Source of the DNA: Jacaranda mimosifolia
Lineage: Eukaryota; Streptophyta; Magnoliopsida; Lamiales; Bignoniaceae
Assembly (NCBI GenBank): GCA_018894105.1
Contig: CM032133.1
Coordinates: 20,474,501 to 20,538,500 of the forward strand
Direction: 5' to 3'
Length of the DNA stretch: 64,000 bases
The notes below the pieces were generated by a model, which worked only from the letters and a program-made list of their open reading frames with translations, made no database searches and was not told where the DNA came from. The position numbers were made by a program, and so were the translations under genes. Positions 49,100 to 61,739 of the stretch are shown in pieces. Positions within the stretch are counted from its first letter, which is position 1, and each line of letters opens with the position of its first letter.

Positions 49100-51015
49100 T
49101 GTTGATCCAACAATCTCCTTAAAGTAATATTGCTCTTCACACAGTGCTAGAAGGCTCCTGGCAATTAACCTTCTAAGATACAATGGCTCTCCTCTGGTCT
49201 AAGGTAGCACTCCAATAAAATGGAACTGGCGAACTTTACTAACTTGGAACTCATCTATGAAATGAATAGTGACATGAAAGTGCTTAAAGTAGTGCTCAAA
49301 CAAATGCTAGTTTGTATGCTTCTTTTTTCAGTGATTTTAGGTTGATTCTAGGCACTCCTATTTATAGTTGTGCAATGCAATTTGTTGACTAGAAATGATT
49401 CTTTACTAGAATCATAATTCTTTCTTTTGAGGATACAACTATATGACAAAATCCCGTAACTTACTCTTTTAATGAAGGGTTACAACTCCACTAAAGAGTA
49501 ATTAGGAGCTCAACTCATAGCTCTAGCTTTTGAGTTAACTTTTCTATAAGGGTGCGTCCATTGGGATATATTAAAAAATAATTTTAACTATTTTATTTAC
49601 ACACCTGCACCATTTTTCCAACGTGAATAGACTCATTCTACCCAGTAAAATGTCCTTAAATTATATCTCAATTTTCTTATTCAATTATTTGATTTTGGCA
49701 TATAAATATGCCGAATTTTACAATCCCCCACATGAATAAGAAAATTATCTCGCCAACTATGCATATGAGTGCAGAGACACGCGAAAGAGTTCCAGCTTGA
49801 GTGAAACTACATCGAGATAGGTAGCTTGTGGCTTTGAACCTGCCCTAGTGAGAACTATCAAATGTATTCGCCAACCAGTGAACATGATGTCTTGAACTGT
49901 TTGGCTTTTTATGTACACTAAGACAATAGAACTTCACACAACTCCGCCTAATAGTCAGTCTAAGTTCTTACGGTTGTGTTCATCTCTGCCCTGAACAATT
50001 CTTAGGATTCATGAGTACTCTCTAAGAATTCAGCCTTAAAAATTCTCATAGGATCGGCCTAGTCCTTACTTGTATAGGTGGCTTCTTATTAAGAGGTTTC
50101 TGTTGCACCCCCACTTAAAGATTCAAGGTATAAGAGCTATTAAATTCAAAGCTTAACCTTAACCTTTTGCATGTGGCATTTTCTACTTATCATAGGAATA
50201 GGATAGAGGTTGGACCACTACAATGCATCCACATCAAGACACAGCAACTTGTTTTTCCTTTTGAACCTATTTCTTGGGATCTCCAGTCACATAGGTAGGG
50301 TTCCCATTGTAGTGCCTCATTTACTTTATAGACTTAAGTCCCATTCCCCTCGATAATTTTCCAACTTACTCTCTATTTAATCCTTTGGTAAGCGAATATG
50401 TAATGTTCTCTTTTAATCTCATATAATCAATAGAGATAACTCCATTAGAGAGTAGTTGTCTAACAGTATTATGTCTATGACGTATATGTCTAGACTTACC
50501 GTTGTACATACTACTTTGTGCCCTAACAATTGCCGATTGACTATCACAATGAATGCAAATTATAGGCATAGGTTTGGGCCAATTTGGGATATCTTCCAAG
50601 AAATGGCATAGCAATTCTGCTTCCTCACCTGCCTTGTCCAACACTATGAACTCAGATTCCATAGTTAACCTAGCTATGCAAGTTTGTTTAGAGAATTTCC
50701 ACGAGATAGCCCCTCATAGTAAAGTGAAAACATATCCACTCGTGGACTTAGTTTCACTGGAGTCTGATATCCAATTAGCATCGTTGTAACCTTCTATTAC
50801 AGTTGAATATCTTGTATAATGCAACCCATAACTTAAGATATATTTCAAGTACCTTAAAACTCTAATTAGTGCATTCCAATGCTTTTGACCTTGGTTGCTA
50901 GTAAATTTACTTAGCTTGCTAACAACATACGCTACATCAGGTCTTGTACAATTCATGATGTACATGAGGCTTCCAATTATACGCGTATACTCTAGTTGAG
51001 CCTTTACCTCACCTA
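49100..51015 (-). mobile_element. Copia-4: truncated Ty1/Copia (3' LTR, RNase H, end of RT)
   Basis: The 3' LTR is about 49100-49722 (minus start TGTAAAATTCGGC) next to a polypurine tract ATGTGGGGGAT at 49723-49733. RNase H at 50662-50366 shows [12 protein letters not shown] and [12 protein letters not shown], and the RT tail at 50965-50714 shows [20 protein letters not shown]. The frame is shifted between them near 50700. At 51015 the element ends abruptly in duplicated host DNA; the rest of pol, gag and the 5' LTR are absent. The low LTR boundary is tentative. Confidence 0.8.
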
Positions 51016-51360
51016 AACAAAGTATTATCGCTCTACTAAATCAACAACAACTTTTGAATCTGAGTATCAAGGTGATTCATCAATTGAATTGAATTGGGGA
51101 GTGATGTTGAATGCCCGAAGAAAAAATTTAAAAGGGTAGAAGCAACAAAGAGAGAAACTAAGGCAACGATTGCTTGTGGGATATTTCCCACTTTCCCTGT
51201 CTAAAAGACAAGAAACATGCATGGAGTGGCGTTTGGATGTAAGATTTGGTCTTGGTCTTGGTCTTGCGAGCAGAAAAGCCAAACAGCCTCTCAAGCATTT
51301 CCCTTTGTCCCTATTCCTTTTTCTGAGTTTCTCTCACTTTTTCCTTTTCCCATAAACAAT

Positions 51361-51414
<54 letters not shown>

Positions 51415-52490
51415 GTTTTCCTTTTCCCATAAAAAGTTCTCTTTGAATTTATTTAATTGCATTTTATTTGATTGTTATTTTTGAAAATTTTATTCTTAAA
51501 TTAAAATTTTTATTTTTTGAAAAATATTCTAAATTAAATGATGGAAAAAATTGGTGAAAAAAATAACTTTGGTGGAAAACTTAAATTTGCTGGAAAAAAT
51601 AATTTGGGGCAAAATTTTGAGTTTGTTGTAATAATACAAGTTTATCATTTTTTCTTAATTTGTGAAACATAATTTACGAAAAAATTTATAACAGAAAAAA
51701 TACAAAATGACAAAATTTTGTGATATGACTTTTTTCTAATTATTTTATGAGTAAATAAAAAATTAATATTCTAACTATCTAACTAATCCGATTAATAGGA
51801 AATTCATTAAAATATAATTCATGAAATTAAATCCAATATTTTCCTAATTGGAATTTAATTCTCCTCAATTAATAAAATAATTCATTGTCCATTTTAAAAA
51901 ATTTGTCAAAAAATAATTTTTTTAGATTTATCTATTAATTAAAATTTTTTTATTACTATTCTTAATATCAAACAAGTGAAAAATAGATTAATTATGAAAT
52001 TAATCTATGCTAGACATACTTTTGAATTATGAAATTAATAGATGATCTATTTTTTAAAAAAAATTAAAATTTTTCATGAAAATTTGTAATTTTTTCATTG
52101 GTAATGAAAATTAAGTTAACAAATTTTTTTTTTTTAATTTTTAACAAAAATTAAAATTTTAATTTTTAATAAAAATAATAATTAAATTAATGATTTTTTT
52201 ATCTTCATTTTAATTAATTTTTAATTATTCCATTTGGTTTAGATTTTGTTAGAATAAAATTATAGAAAAAAATTTACAATAATTTTACCAAAATTATCAT
52301 TTTTATGATAAATTATGAAAATTATCATTTTACAGAAATTTAAAATTATCCATTCAAAAAATATATATTTTTTCAATCTATAAAATTACATTTGTAATAA
52401 ACTTATTTCTTTCAATCTAAAATACTACTCTTTTAGTTTATGTAGTTTCAGAAGTTAGAGATACACAATAAAGTGGCCTTCTTTGTTAGA
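51016..52490. other. Duplicated host flank, then AT-rich DNA
   Basis: 51016-51150 matches 37985-38110. A Phe/Leu/Ser-coding stretch at 51170-51430 owes its openness to a pyrimidine tract. 51430-52490 is AT-rich with no gene seen. Confidence 0.5.
51366..51412. repeat. (CT)n microsatellite
   Basis: About 23 uninterrupted ct units followed by catgttttcc. Likely variable between individuals. Confidence 0.95.
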
Positions 52491-52494
52491 AGTT

Positions 52495-52570
52495 TGTTAT
52501 GGTGTAGTGGATGTTGCATTACTTTAACATATATAACACAGGTCTTGTGTTTGATTTTGGGCAATAACAC
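52495..52570 (+). repeat. Candidate tRNA-derived SINE head
   Basis: tatggtgtagtggatgttgc resembles a pol III A box and ggtcttgtgtttgattttgg resembles a B box, spaced about 35 bp. No obvious tail or target duplication was confirmed. Confidence 0.35.
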
Positions 52571-53305
52571 CATTTCATTGATTTTAGGTAATGTGGTGGT
52601 GCATTACACATGACAACTGACGTGGGGAGGATGACCAACATGGGGCTTAATGTGGCAAATATAGTACATGTGGCGGTTGATGTAGTGGGGAGTGTCCAAC
52701 TGGGCTTGTCAAAAATTGGACTTAATGTGGTGAAAATTGAAATATGATGCGCATATTTTAAAATTAAAAATTACTAATGTCTTTTATTCGCATGACATGA
52801 TGGATTAATTTTACATTATTCCCCCTTTTGCACCCAAATATGACTACATGCACATAGTCATCATGCATTAATTAATTAATAATTATTCCTTGCTTCAATT
52901 CAATCATGACTAAATGGGATGAGAGTGAACACGAAGAAGAAGCAGAGGATGATCTTGACGAGGCTATTTAGTTGGAAGGTCCTTAGGGTTTTGTACATCT
53001 TATTTTCAATTCTTGAAGTAGGAATTTTACGTATAAAAATCTAAAGAAGCTGCACTTTAATGTGTGCAATAAGTCGAAATATTATGAAATTGGAGAAATT
53101 AAGGAGTAATATGATAATGAATTTGAAGAGCTTTTCTTAAAGGGCTTCAGAGGACTTGAGAAGCCATCTGCTGAATCCAATTCCGTCATCATGTCCTTTT
53201 CTTGATTCTGTATTTATACTTACAGATCAGGTGAATTGCAATTTAGTCCCATGTAAACTAAAAAGAAGACGTGTGCATTATACATTTTCATTTTGATTTA
53301 GAAAG
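52571..53305. other. Spacer with no gene seen
   Basis: Includes a gtgg-rich stretch at 52590-52700 and, at about 53229, the run gtgaattgcaatttagtccc, which looks like the MULE-type ends seen at 31885 and 42505. Confidence 0.4.
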
Positions 53306-54186
53306 AACACTAATGGTACGATTGGTATGCAGGAATTATGCGAGAATGGAATGAGCATTCTCAAGTTCATTTCTAAACCCATGATTGGTATAATTTGAAG
53401 ATGGGAATAATCATTCCCATAGGAAACCACATTCCCAAAAGCATGGGTTGGCTATTCCCTTCCTCTCCCATGGGTTTTAGTTATTCTTAACCTATCGGGA
53501 ATGACCCTATATTTTTCTTTAACAAAATTACCCTCCAAAATTTAATGAAAAACTTTTATATTTTAAAAAAAATCACTTTGTAAATATATTAAGTTATGTT
53601 TTAACTTATTTCATTATTACATGTTGTGATTTAATTATATATTTTACTCATATATTTTTTATTACAATAATGAAAAATTATTATAAATTATCAAAAATAA
53701 TAATAAATAAATAAATAAAAATAATGATGCATCTTTCAATTTTCATAATAAAAAAAAAGAGCATGATTTTCTTAATAATATTTTATCAAAAAGTATAAAA
53801 GAGCTTGCAAAATTAGAATTATAAAAAGAGAATTTCAATGGAAATGTGTTCATACTTTTTTTGTGTAAATGTACGTAACATAGCTAATGAGACATAAAAT
53901 GCATATATTTACTAATGTAATTTGAATAACATTAAAAGTGATATTCAAATTACATAATCATAGATACCCCACAAAATGTTTTATAATAATATATAAAAAA
54001 TACTTATAAATATTTTTATTTTAATAATTTTTTATAATAGGGTGATTCCATCCATTTCTTATTCTTAGTACATACCAAGCATAGGATTAGTTATATCAGC
54101 ATCATTTTTTTCCCACATTCATTCCATTTCTAAAATTATTTCATTCTCACCTAATTCTAATCCTGCATATCAATAACCAAAGTGTT
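53306..54186. mobile_element. MITE with ggaatg-rich ends, about 880 bp
   Basis: Left aacactaatggtacgattgg...tatgcagg and right, on the other strand, aacactttggttattgatat...gcagg are imperfect inverted repeats, each followed by gagaatg/ggaatg runs. No transposase. The target duplication is unresolved, so the superfamily is left open. Confidence 0.65.
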
Positions 54187-54482
54187 ATAAATGTTAACAT
54201 GGTGTTTAGATATGCCCAAAATATATTCCCATTGCAAAAGATGCAAGCGAATTATATTATGTGACACGGAGAGTTAGGATATTTCTCTTTTTCTCATAAG
54301 AGGTTATATGATTTTTTTAAGGATTTTTATTCATTTCACTTTTCACATGAAAAAGTTGTATTTCACCCCAAAAATAAAAAGACCAAAAAAAAAAAAGAGA
54401 AGAAAAGAAATGCCCCCGTCTTCGTGCTTTCCTTTTCTCCCTTTTTTTCTAATAAATTTCATATTTCCAACTGATTCAAATA
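54187..54482. other. AT-rich spacer
   Basis: About 300 bp with a purine tract (54375-54412) and ttcacatgaaaaagttgtatttcacccc, which resembles a MULE-type end on the other strand. No gene seen. Confidence 0.4.
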
Positions 54483-54710
54483 ATTGACAAATAAATTTAC
54501 AACCGTGTCGGATGGGCATGATTTAAGTCAAATTAACGTATTAAATGGACCGATAATAAAATCTTGGGATGCATTAAATGATCAAGACTTGAAAAACATC
54601 AAGATCTACAATTTGATTCTTCTGCTACTAAGTTGCTCTGGTTACCACTCAAATAAAGTTCTGGCGGCGCAAAGGAATGTCCCCCCAGCAATCAAAATTT
54701 TCTCCATTGG

Positions 54711-55714
54711 CTAATCTTCGGCTGAATTTTCAGCCTCTACATATTCAGGCAATGATGGGGAAATTTGTGGCCCCAACACTTTAAGAGCAAACAGGAATGG
54801 CTTTGGTGGAATTTGTATGGATTGAAGACCTCCTTCCAACATTTCCACAACCCTAGACATCGATGGCCTATCCGATGGTATTTTTTGAATGCACCAAAAT
54901 CCCACCAAAAACATCTTCCTTGCTCTTTCTTCTTCCTCTTCAATCATGGCATCATCCAATTTCTCGGTGACACCAATTATTACCTTCTCGTAGATTTTGT
55001 CTGGAAAATAATTCTCACTCGAGGGGATTGTGTCAGTCTCGACGATCTTTCTTGCTCCCATCATTTCAAGAACCATCATTCCAAGCTATAGACGTCCGAT
55101 TTATGAGAAACTCCCCCGAAATTTCTGGAGAATAAATTGGAGCGATGTACCCAATGGTGCCTTTTGCCCCAAGCATTGACAATATACTCTGTTTCTTCTT
55201 GCACAGCTTAGCAAGCCCAAAATCAGAGATTTTCGGACAGAAGTCCTCGTCTAAAGAATGTTCTGACGTTTGATGTCAAAATGAACAATCCTAGTATTGC
55301 AGCCTGTGTGCAGATGTTCTAGACCTTTGGCAACTCCAACTGCAATCTTGTACAGTTTTTCCAAATCCAGGTGTAAATCAGCTGTGTTGTTGATGAACTT
55401 GTCTAAAGATTTGTTGGGGATAATTTCATAAACTAAAGCTCTCTTTTTTCCTTCATAGCAAAAGCCCAAGAGATTGACAATATTGACATGAGAGGTTCTA
55501 CTGATGCTAGTAACCTCATTAATGAATTCTTCTCCATTGCTGTCAGTCTCAACCAAAACCTTGACAGCAAAGAGGGAACCATCAGGCAGCATGCCTTTGT
55601 AAACACTACCATATCCTCCTTGACCAGGCTTATCACAGAAGGATTTGGTTATTTTTTTTATTTCAAAATATTTGTATCTCCGTGGAGCCATTACTGATCC
55701 GTGTAGATATTTTT
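54711..55714 (-). pseudogene. Kinase exon of copy 2
   Basis: 55714-55251 reads from [17 protein letters not shown] through [11 protein letters not shown] and VKVL to [10 protein letters not shown]. 55079-54711 reads [18 protein letters not shown] to the C-terminus ENSAED. The region between needs two other frames. About nine in ten residues match copy 1. DVYS is still Asp here, unlike copy 1, so the Asp-to-Asn change belongs to copy 1 alone. Confidence 0.9.
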
Positions 55715-55758
55715 CTGTAATAGAATTGAATAACATTGAGGAGAGTAAAATGATTTAC

Positions 55759-55800
55759 CTACTATCATCCATGATGAAGTAACTGGGTGCCCTGGTGGTT
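55759..55800 (-). other. 42-bp pre-membrane exon of copy 2
   Basis: Bounded by ttccag on the acceptor side and gtaaat on the donor side. It encodes PPGHPVTSSWMIV in the same phase (2 nt + 13 codons + 1 nt) as 47674-47715 in copy 1. Confidence 0.85.
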
Positions 55801-56141
55801 CTGGAAGAAATAAATAAACTTGATGAATCCTTACCAATTTGAAGAGAGAGAGAAGGGAGATGAAAATATTTAAAGAGAGAATTATCAAAGAATCAGCTGC
55901 GCACACCACCATATGCAGGTCGAATTTCAAGAGCATGGCTGGGACTTTCTTGAACCGAGGGAATAATACTTGGTCAAAAAAATAAGTTAAGTGTAGCTTT
56001 AAAAGATGATATGTTGTGCAATAAGATTAAAGTGATAAACTTGAAAAATATTCTGCTCCAAATTTTGAGACCAAAAACAGAGAAAAGGGTAAAGAAAAAA
56101 CAAGATTGAAACTGAGTTAGAAAAGGATCAGTTCCACATAC

Positions 56142-56222
56142 CATTAACAGTTTGACTATTATTGCCTACATTTTTAGCAGTGGGTCCAGGACTCTGAAGT
56201 CTGAACACGGGTAGACCTAGTC
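56142..56222 (-). other. 81-bp linker exon of copy 2
   Basis: Preceded by tttttcag and followed by gtatgtgg on the minus strand; exactly 27 codons long. No counterpart is visible upstream of copy 1. It would join the WAK_assoc exon to the 42-bp exon. Confidence 0.65.
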
Positions 56223-56436
56223 CTGAAAAAATAAAACAAAAAAAAAATGGAAAAAAAAAAGAAGGAAGAAGAAGCAAAACTAGAGATGTAATTCCCATTG
56301 TAGTGTGGTGAATGGTGATGAGTGGACACTCTAGGTTTTACATGTAATTATTCCCCACCAAACTAGGTTTACTTAAAAATGACGATGTGACTAGAAGTAA
56401 AATATCTTTTGTGTACTGCTCATAAATTTTAAAACA

Positions 56437-57188
56437 TTAAATAAAAGAAAAAAATATAGTATGTTGACGTTGTTCAAGAGCGGGGAAGGGGACGACGGCG
56501 ATGATGTCGGGTTGGCGCTTAGTATATTTGGAACCTCGTGAAATGCAAGAACCATAAACTTGTCTGTTGCAAAAGGTTACTAGGCGCTGTTTTTCATCTT
56601 TTGACCACTGGATGGAAGATCCAGAGGCAAGAGCAGCCTGCAAAACATTTATCGATGACTCTGTGGGGTTTTTCGAAGACTCAGCCACGGCAAGATTTAT
56701 TGGAACAAATATTATGTTTGTCACACATGATATCCGGTTCCGGGCGTCCGCACGATGCATCCCATTCACCTATCTTGAAGAGATTTACGGTGGTTTTAAC
56801 ACCATCTACATCGCAGATGAACTGATTGGGCAGCGTGCTCTTGGTGCAATCGAAGAGCAGAGTGACGTTCGTGTCACTAGAATTGGGAGGAAAGCTAAAA
56901 AGGTTGGGGTCTATGGTTATGTTGCGGAGAACCTTTGGACATGCGTTGTTCCATAAGTCTTCTCTTGCAACCTCAAGAGTGTTGATGGAGAAATCAATTT
57001 CCTGGTTGAGATATTGAGCATTGGGACATTGCCCTGGCAGATAAGCTCGACGCCTGGACAACCGCAAGGCTCCGGTCGGCTGCCTCCCCAAAAGGGATAA
57101 GTTAAATACCTTATGCTGCCGCGTTGGAGTGGTTCGTTAATGCAGATCAGCCCGTATGAGATAACCTTCTCACAGAGAGAACCATGAA
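56437..57188 (-). pseudogene. Ectodomain exon of copy 2 (GUB_WAK and WAK_assoc)
   Basis: GUB_WAK starts near 57110 (YPFWGG, then CGCPG) and continues as NTLEVAREDLWNNACPKVL and TLLFDC. WAK_assoc follows with VPINLAVAESS and SSIQWSKDEK. At least two frame changes occur, near 57030 and near 56700. In intact family members this exon forms the Cys-rich extracellular part. Confidence 0.85.
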
Positions 57189-57193
57189 AATAG

Positions 57194-57813
57194 TGTTGGG
57201 AGCACTGATTATAAATAGCTGTTTATAAAGTACTTATAAAACAATTTATAATCGCGGGGCAGTATTTGTAAAAAAAGTATTATAAATATTTCAGAAAATG
57301 GCAAACAGTAGTACAGATATTCCAAAATTATTCAGTTGCAATTTAGTTTAACATAAGCATAAATCAAAGCAAACATACCAGTTTGGAATACAAAAACAAA
57401 AATACAAAGATCAATATATAAACTGAGAACTTATCTCAAAGTTCTGTGTAGTAACAGAACTTAGACTGAATCACCAGTATATAGTTTGCCTTAAAGAAAT
57501 TATCGCTCCTACCAATGGAAAGGGTACACCAGAATAAGACAGTATTAGGAGCCTTTTCGTGCACTGCAAAAAGCTTCACTTCGACCACCAATCAGTTACC
57601 AGAAAATTGATAAGCAACACTATTAAAGAAAGATATGAGAGGGATAAAAGAGAATTTATTGTTGTAGTCATTATAGCCTACACATAGTACACTAATTCGC
57701 TAGGAGAGGAGCAACTTTTTAGGAATTCCAATGTAGGATAACTTTGGCTAATATTTTATACTAGTATAGTTTTCCATACTTTTCATATATTTTCAATGTG
57801 GGACAAGGGACCA

Positions 57814-57845
<32 letters not shown>

Positions 57846-58050
57846 TACTCCTACAAGTCCCCATATCTTTATTTTGATTACAATGTAGGACAACTTTCAC
57901 TAATAGAATTTATGCTTCTTATACTCCTCTTTCACACTTTAAACATCTATGGATTCCAGCCAAGAATTGGCACTGATCCAAAGAAATAAAATATCTCTTT
58001 AACATATAATTAGCCCCAAAAGATCAATTAAATGGGTGCCAATTACAACA
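57194..58050 (-). repeat. 3' LTR of Copia-3
   Basis: Matches 62635-63492 over its whole length. An (at)n tract at about 57812-57836 is longer than in the sister LTR. It is followed by ATTTGTAGGGGAT on the minus strand, the polypurine tract. Confidence 0.92.
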
Positions 58051-58613
58051 ATCCCCTACAAATCCATAGTGATGGATTATCAGGATTATCGTAACTTGCT
58101 TTCAGTAATGGTACCTTCCGGTTTGAACCACTACCTAGGTTATCTAGCTTAAGCCACCACAGGGAAAAATGTATCTAAGCCTTGAATTTGGCCCTTGGAT
58201 GTGTTGGCGTTCATTGGTAACAATAAGCTACATGGCTATGCAGTGATCTTTAGATTTGACACATTATGGTCATGTGTCTAGATCCTGTATCATGAATGTT
58301 TTCAAGGAATAACCCCTTTTCTCAAGTCGCAACCAAATGACTACATTCGCTTAGTTGGGCATCTTGTCAGTATGACTTGACCCCATTCAAAGTTAGAACT
58401 CTTACATTACTTGCAGTTAACAGAACCTTCCAGGTATGCAAGGGGATAGACTCAAATACTAAGGTATCAGCCAAGTTTAGGTGCACTTTGACATACTCAA
58501 AAGTTTGTTTCTAGCACATTGAACCTTCCTTGTGAAATCTCCACTTGGTAGGTTGGGTTGCCATTGTAGGTGCATTACTAATGGGTTTTCAGTCCCATAC
58601 CCAGCCTGGATTT
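58051..58613 (-). other. Copia-3 sequence between RNase H and 3' LTR
   Basis: About 560 bp with no readable frame of note. In related elements this part is non-coding. Confidence 0.5.
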
Positions 58614-60440
58614 TCAGAATAAGGACAACTCAAGTCCTTTGGTCAAAGGATTGGCTATGTTGTCTTTGGATCCAACAAAATCAAAGGCCACAATCCTATT
58701 AGACACAAGCTCTCTTATAGACTTTAGTCTAACTTGGATGTGTCTCTTAGTCTTTTGATTATACTTTGAACTTTCGATCTTTGCAATTGTGGTTTGGTTA
58801 TCACAATGCACTACTATTGCAGATAAATGCTTACTAACCATGGGTAATTGGACCATCAGCCTATGTAACCACTCAGCCTCTGTGCTAGTTGTGTCCAAAG
58901 CACTTAACTCTGCCTTAAATATAGATTGAGTTACCAAAGTCTGTTTAGTAGACTTTTAGGAGATAGCGTCTCCACCCAAGGTAAACACATACCATGTACA
59001 CCTATTGCTACCAAAGTTTTTGGCTATCTATCTAGCATCACTATATCCCTCAAGTATTGCAAGGAATCTACCATAATACAGAGCATGTGATGTTGTGCTT
59101 TTAAGATATCGAAGTACCCTATCCAAAGCCTCCCAACGGGTTCTGTTGGGATAACATGTATACCTCGCCAGCTTTGAGACTGCGAATGAGATATCAGATC
59201 TTGAGCCATTTGCAAGATATTGTAAGCTTCTAATAATCTGAGAATATCTCAATTGAGACATAGGAATACTACTTTCATTCTTGAAAAGAGCCACAGAAGG
59301 ATCATATGGTGTCTTCGATTCTACTCTCCTTATCGCCAAATTTCTCAATTATTTTCTCAACATAGTGAGATTGAGAAATGGCTATACCCTTAATTGACCG
59401 AATCAACTTGAGTCCAAGAATTACATTAACTTCACTTATATTGTTCATTTCAAACTTACTTTTCAAGTATGACTTTTTCTCATTGATAATCTCAATGGTA
59501 GAACCAATCAATAAAATGTCATCCACATATAAGCATAGTAAAATATAATCATCACATTTAACCTTACAGTAAACGCATTTATCATTATCATTTAGGCTGA
59601 AACCAAATAATAAAATAGTTTTATTGAATTTCTCAATCCATAAAGGGATTTAACAAGCTTACAGACCTTTTGCTCGTTACCAGGAGCTACAATCCCTCAG
59701 GTTGATCTATATAAATCTCTTCCTTAAGATCACCATACAGAAAGGCTGTTTTCACATCCATCTAGTGAATCGAGAAACCATATACAGAAGCCAGTATTAT
59801 AAGCACCCGAATTGTAGTCAATTTAGTAACTGGGGATTAGGTATCAAATAAGTCTATTCCCTCTTTTTGTCTAAAGCCTTTGGCAACTAATATAGCCTTA
59901 AACTTATTAATGGTTCCATCATATTTGAGTTTCATTTTAATGATCCATTTGCGTCTAATCATAGTACACCCCGGAGGTAGATCGACTAATTCTCATGTCT
60001 CATTAGAGACAATGGAATCCATCTCACTTTTGATAGCTACCTTACAATGCTTAGCTTCAGATGAGGCCATAGCATCCTTGAAGGTCATAGGATCATCCTC
60101 GATATTGTAAGTGATGAAATTATTTCTAAAATCCTTGATGATCTTAGGTCTCTTACTCCGTATATGTTCATCTGGTTCTTCAGCTCCAATAAATGCTGAA
60201 CCAGAGCTACTTGGATTAATCCCCACATTTGACATCTTTTCCACATGATCAGGAATAGAAATTGATGTAAGAGCTGAATCTAAAGAAACATTATGGGGTA
60301 TTCTAATTTTCAATGGAAACACATCCTCAAAGAACGTGGTATCATGAAATTCCGCTATTGTGTTAACATCCATGCCTAGAATTTTAGAATTAATTACCAA
60401 AAATCTCAATGCATAGCTTGTTTCCACATAGCCCAAGAAG
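58614..60440 (-). pseudogene. pol: Copia-3 reverse transcriptase and RNase H
   Basis: 60436-59993 is the integrase-RT linker and RT start (TFKDAMASSEAKHCKVAIKSEM). 59526-59302 begins at the catalytic MDDILLIGS. 59348-59028 has SQLRYSQIIRSLQYLA. 58937-58614 is RNase H with TTSTEAEWLHRL, IVVHCDNQTTI and NPLTKGL. Stops or shifts lie near 59530-59960, near 59340 and near 58990. Confidence 0.88.
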
Positions 60441-60699
60441 ATCGCATCAATGGTTTTGGGACCAAGCTTTTTCCTCTTGTGTTCTGGGACTAGAACTTTT
60501 GCAAGATAGCCCTACACTCGAAAATATTTTAGGCTAAATTTTCTGCCTTTCCAGAATTCAAATGAAGTGCACTCTTTACATTTCAGAGGGACTTTATTCA
60601 GAATATGGCAAGCCGTGTTCAAAACCTTTCCCCACATATATCTAGGCAGTCCACAATTCAAAAGTAAACTATTGATCATGTCTTTAAAAGTTCTATTCT

Positions 60700-61700
60700 T
60701 TCATTCTGCTACCCCATTAGATGAGGAAGAGTAAGGATGAGTCTCTTCATGAATAATGTCAAAGTTTCGGCAATATTCATCACATTGATTTGACTCATAC
60801 TCTCCACCTCTATCTGATCTTAACCTCTTAAGTTTCTTACCAGTTTGATTTTCAGCTTTGTTTTTGAAAATAATAAACTTTTCAAGTGCTTCATCTTATG
60901 TTTGAATAGATAAGCATAACTGTGTCTATTGCAATCATCTATAAGGGTAATGAAGTATTTTTTCTGATCTTTTGTTAAGATTCCATTGAACTCATAAATA
61001 TTTGTATGCACAAGCTCAAGTATTTCAGAATTCCTTTCAACCGATTGATAAGGTTTTCTTACATGTTTAGCCTTAACACATACTTGATATTTGTGACTAT
61101 TTTTAGTATAATATTTAGGTATCAAATTTAAGTTCATCATGCATTTAACAAAACCAAAATTTAAATGGCCTAAACGACTATGCCAAACAGTGGAACATTC
61201 AACAGTATTAACAAAAAAAAAAAAAAAAATCAGAATACTCAATATTACTTATGTTTGAACCAATATTTTCAACTCGTACTTTGAATAATCCATCAGACAA
61301 ATAACTTTTTCCAACAAAAGAACCATAATATAAAATTACAACTTTCTTGAACTTAAAAGTAAGTTCATAACCCTTCCTAGCTATTACAGAACTATTTATT
61401 ATATTCCTACAAATCGTTGGAACATGGTGCACCCTCAACAGAGATAATATGCGCCCCGAAGGAAACTTCAAGTCCATGTATCCTATCCCAAGTACTTTTG
61501 TGGCACTTGAGTTCCCCATGATCATGAATTTTCCATCGATTGACTGGCAAGACACAAATAACAATTCGTCAGCACCAATGTGCACATTTGCCCCAATGTC
61601 AGTTAACTAATCAAAAGGTTCATAAATCAAAAGGAGTTCAGGTTTTAAAGAAACATACCCATCAACAGTCGTTTGTGGAGCGCAAGCTTCAGTAGGTTCC
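60700..61700 (-). pseudogene. pol: Copia-3 protease and integrase
   Basis: 61585-61208 is the protease region with HHVPTICRNIINSSVI. 61242-60820 holds the integrase zinc domain (WHSRLGHLNFGFVKCM, then VCVKAKHVRKPY) and core segments (LVHTNIYEF and FITLIDDCNRHSYAYLF). The first core Asp is Asn in HTNIYE. A run of about 18 A at 61213-61230 shifts the frame between protease and integrase. Confidence 0.85.
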
Positions 61701-61739
61701 CCCACAACCATGCTGACCAGAGCTGGTCCAGGAGACTCA

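Noticed and set aside
51170..51432. Ser/Leu-repeat protein frames
   Set aside because: They are translations of a (CT)n microsatellite and its pyrimidine flank.
56538..57017. Plus-strand frames of 63-129 codons
   Set aside because: Antisense to the WAK-type ectodomain of kinase copy 2.
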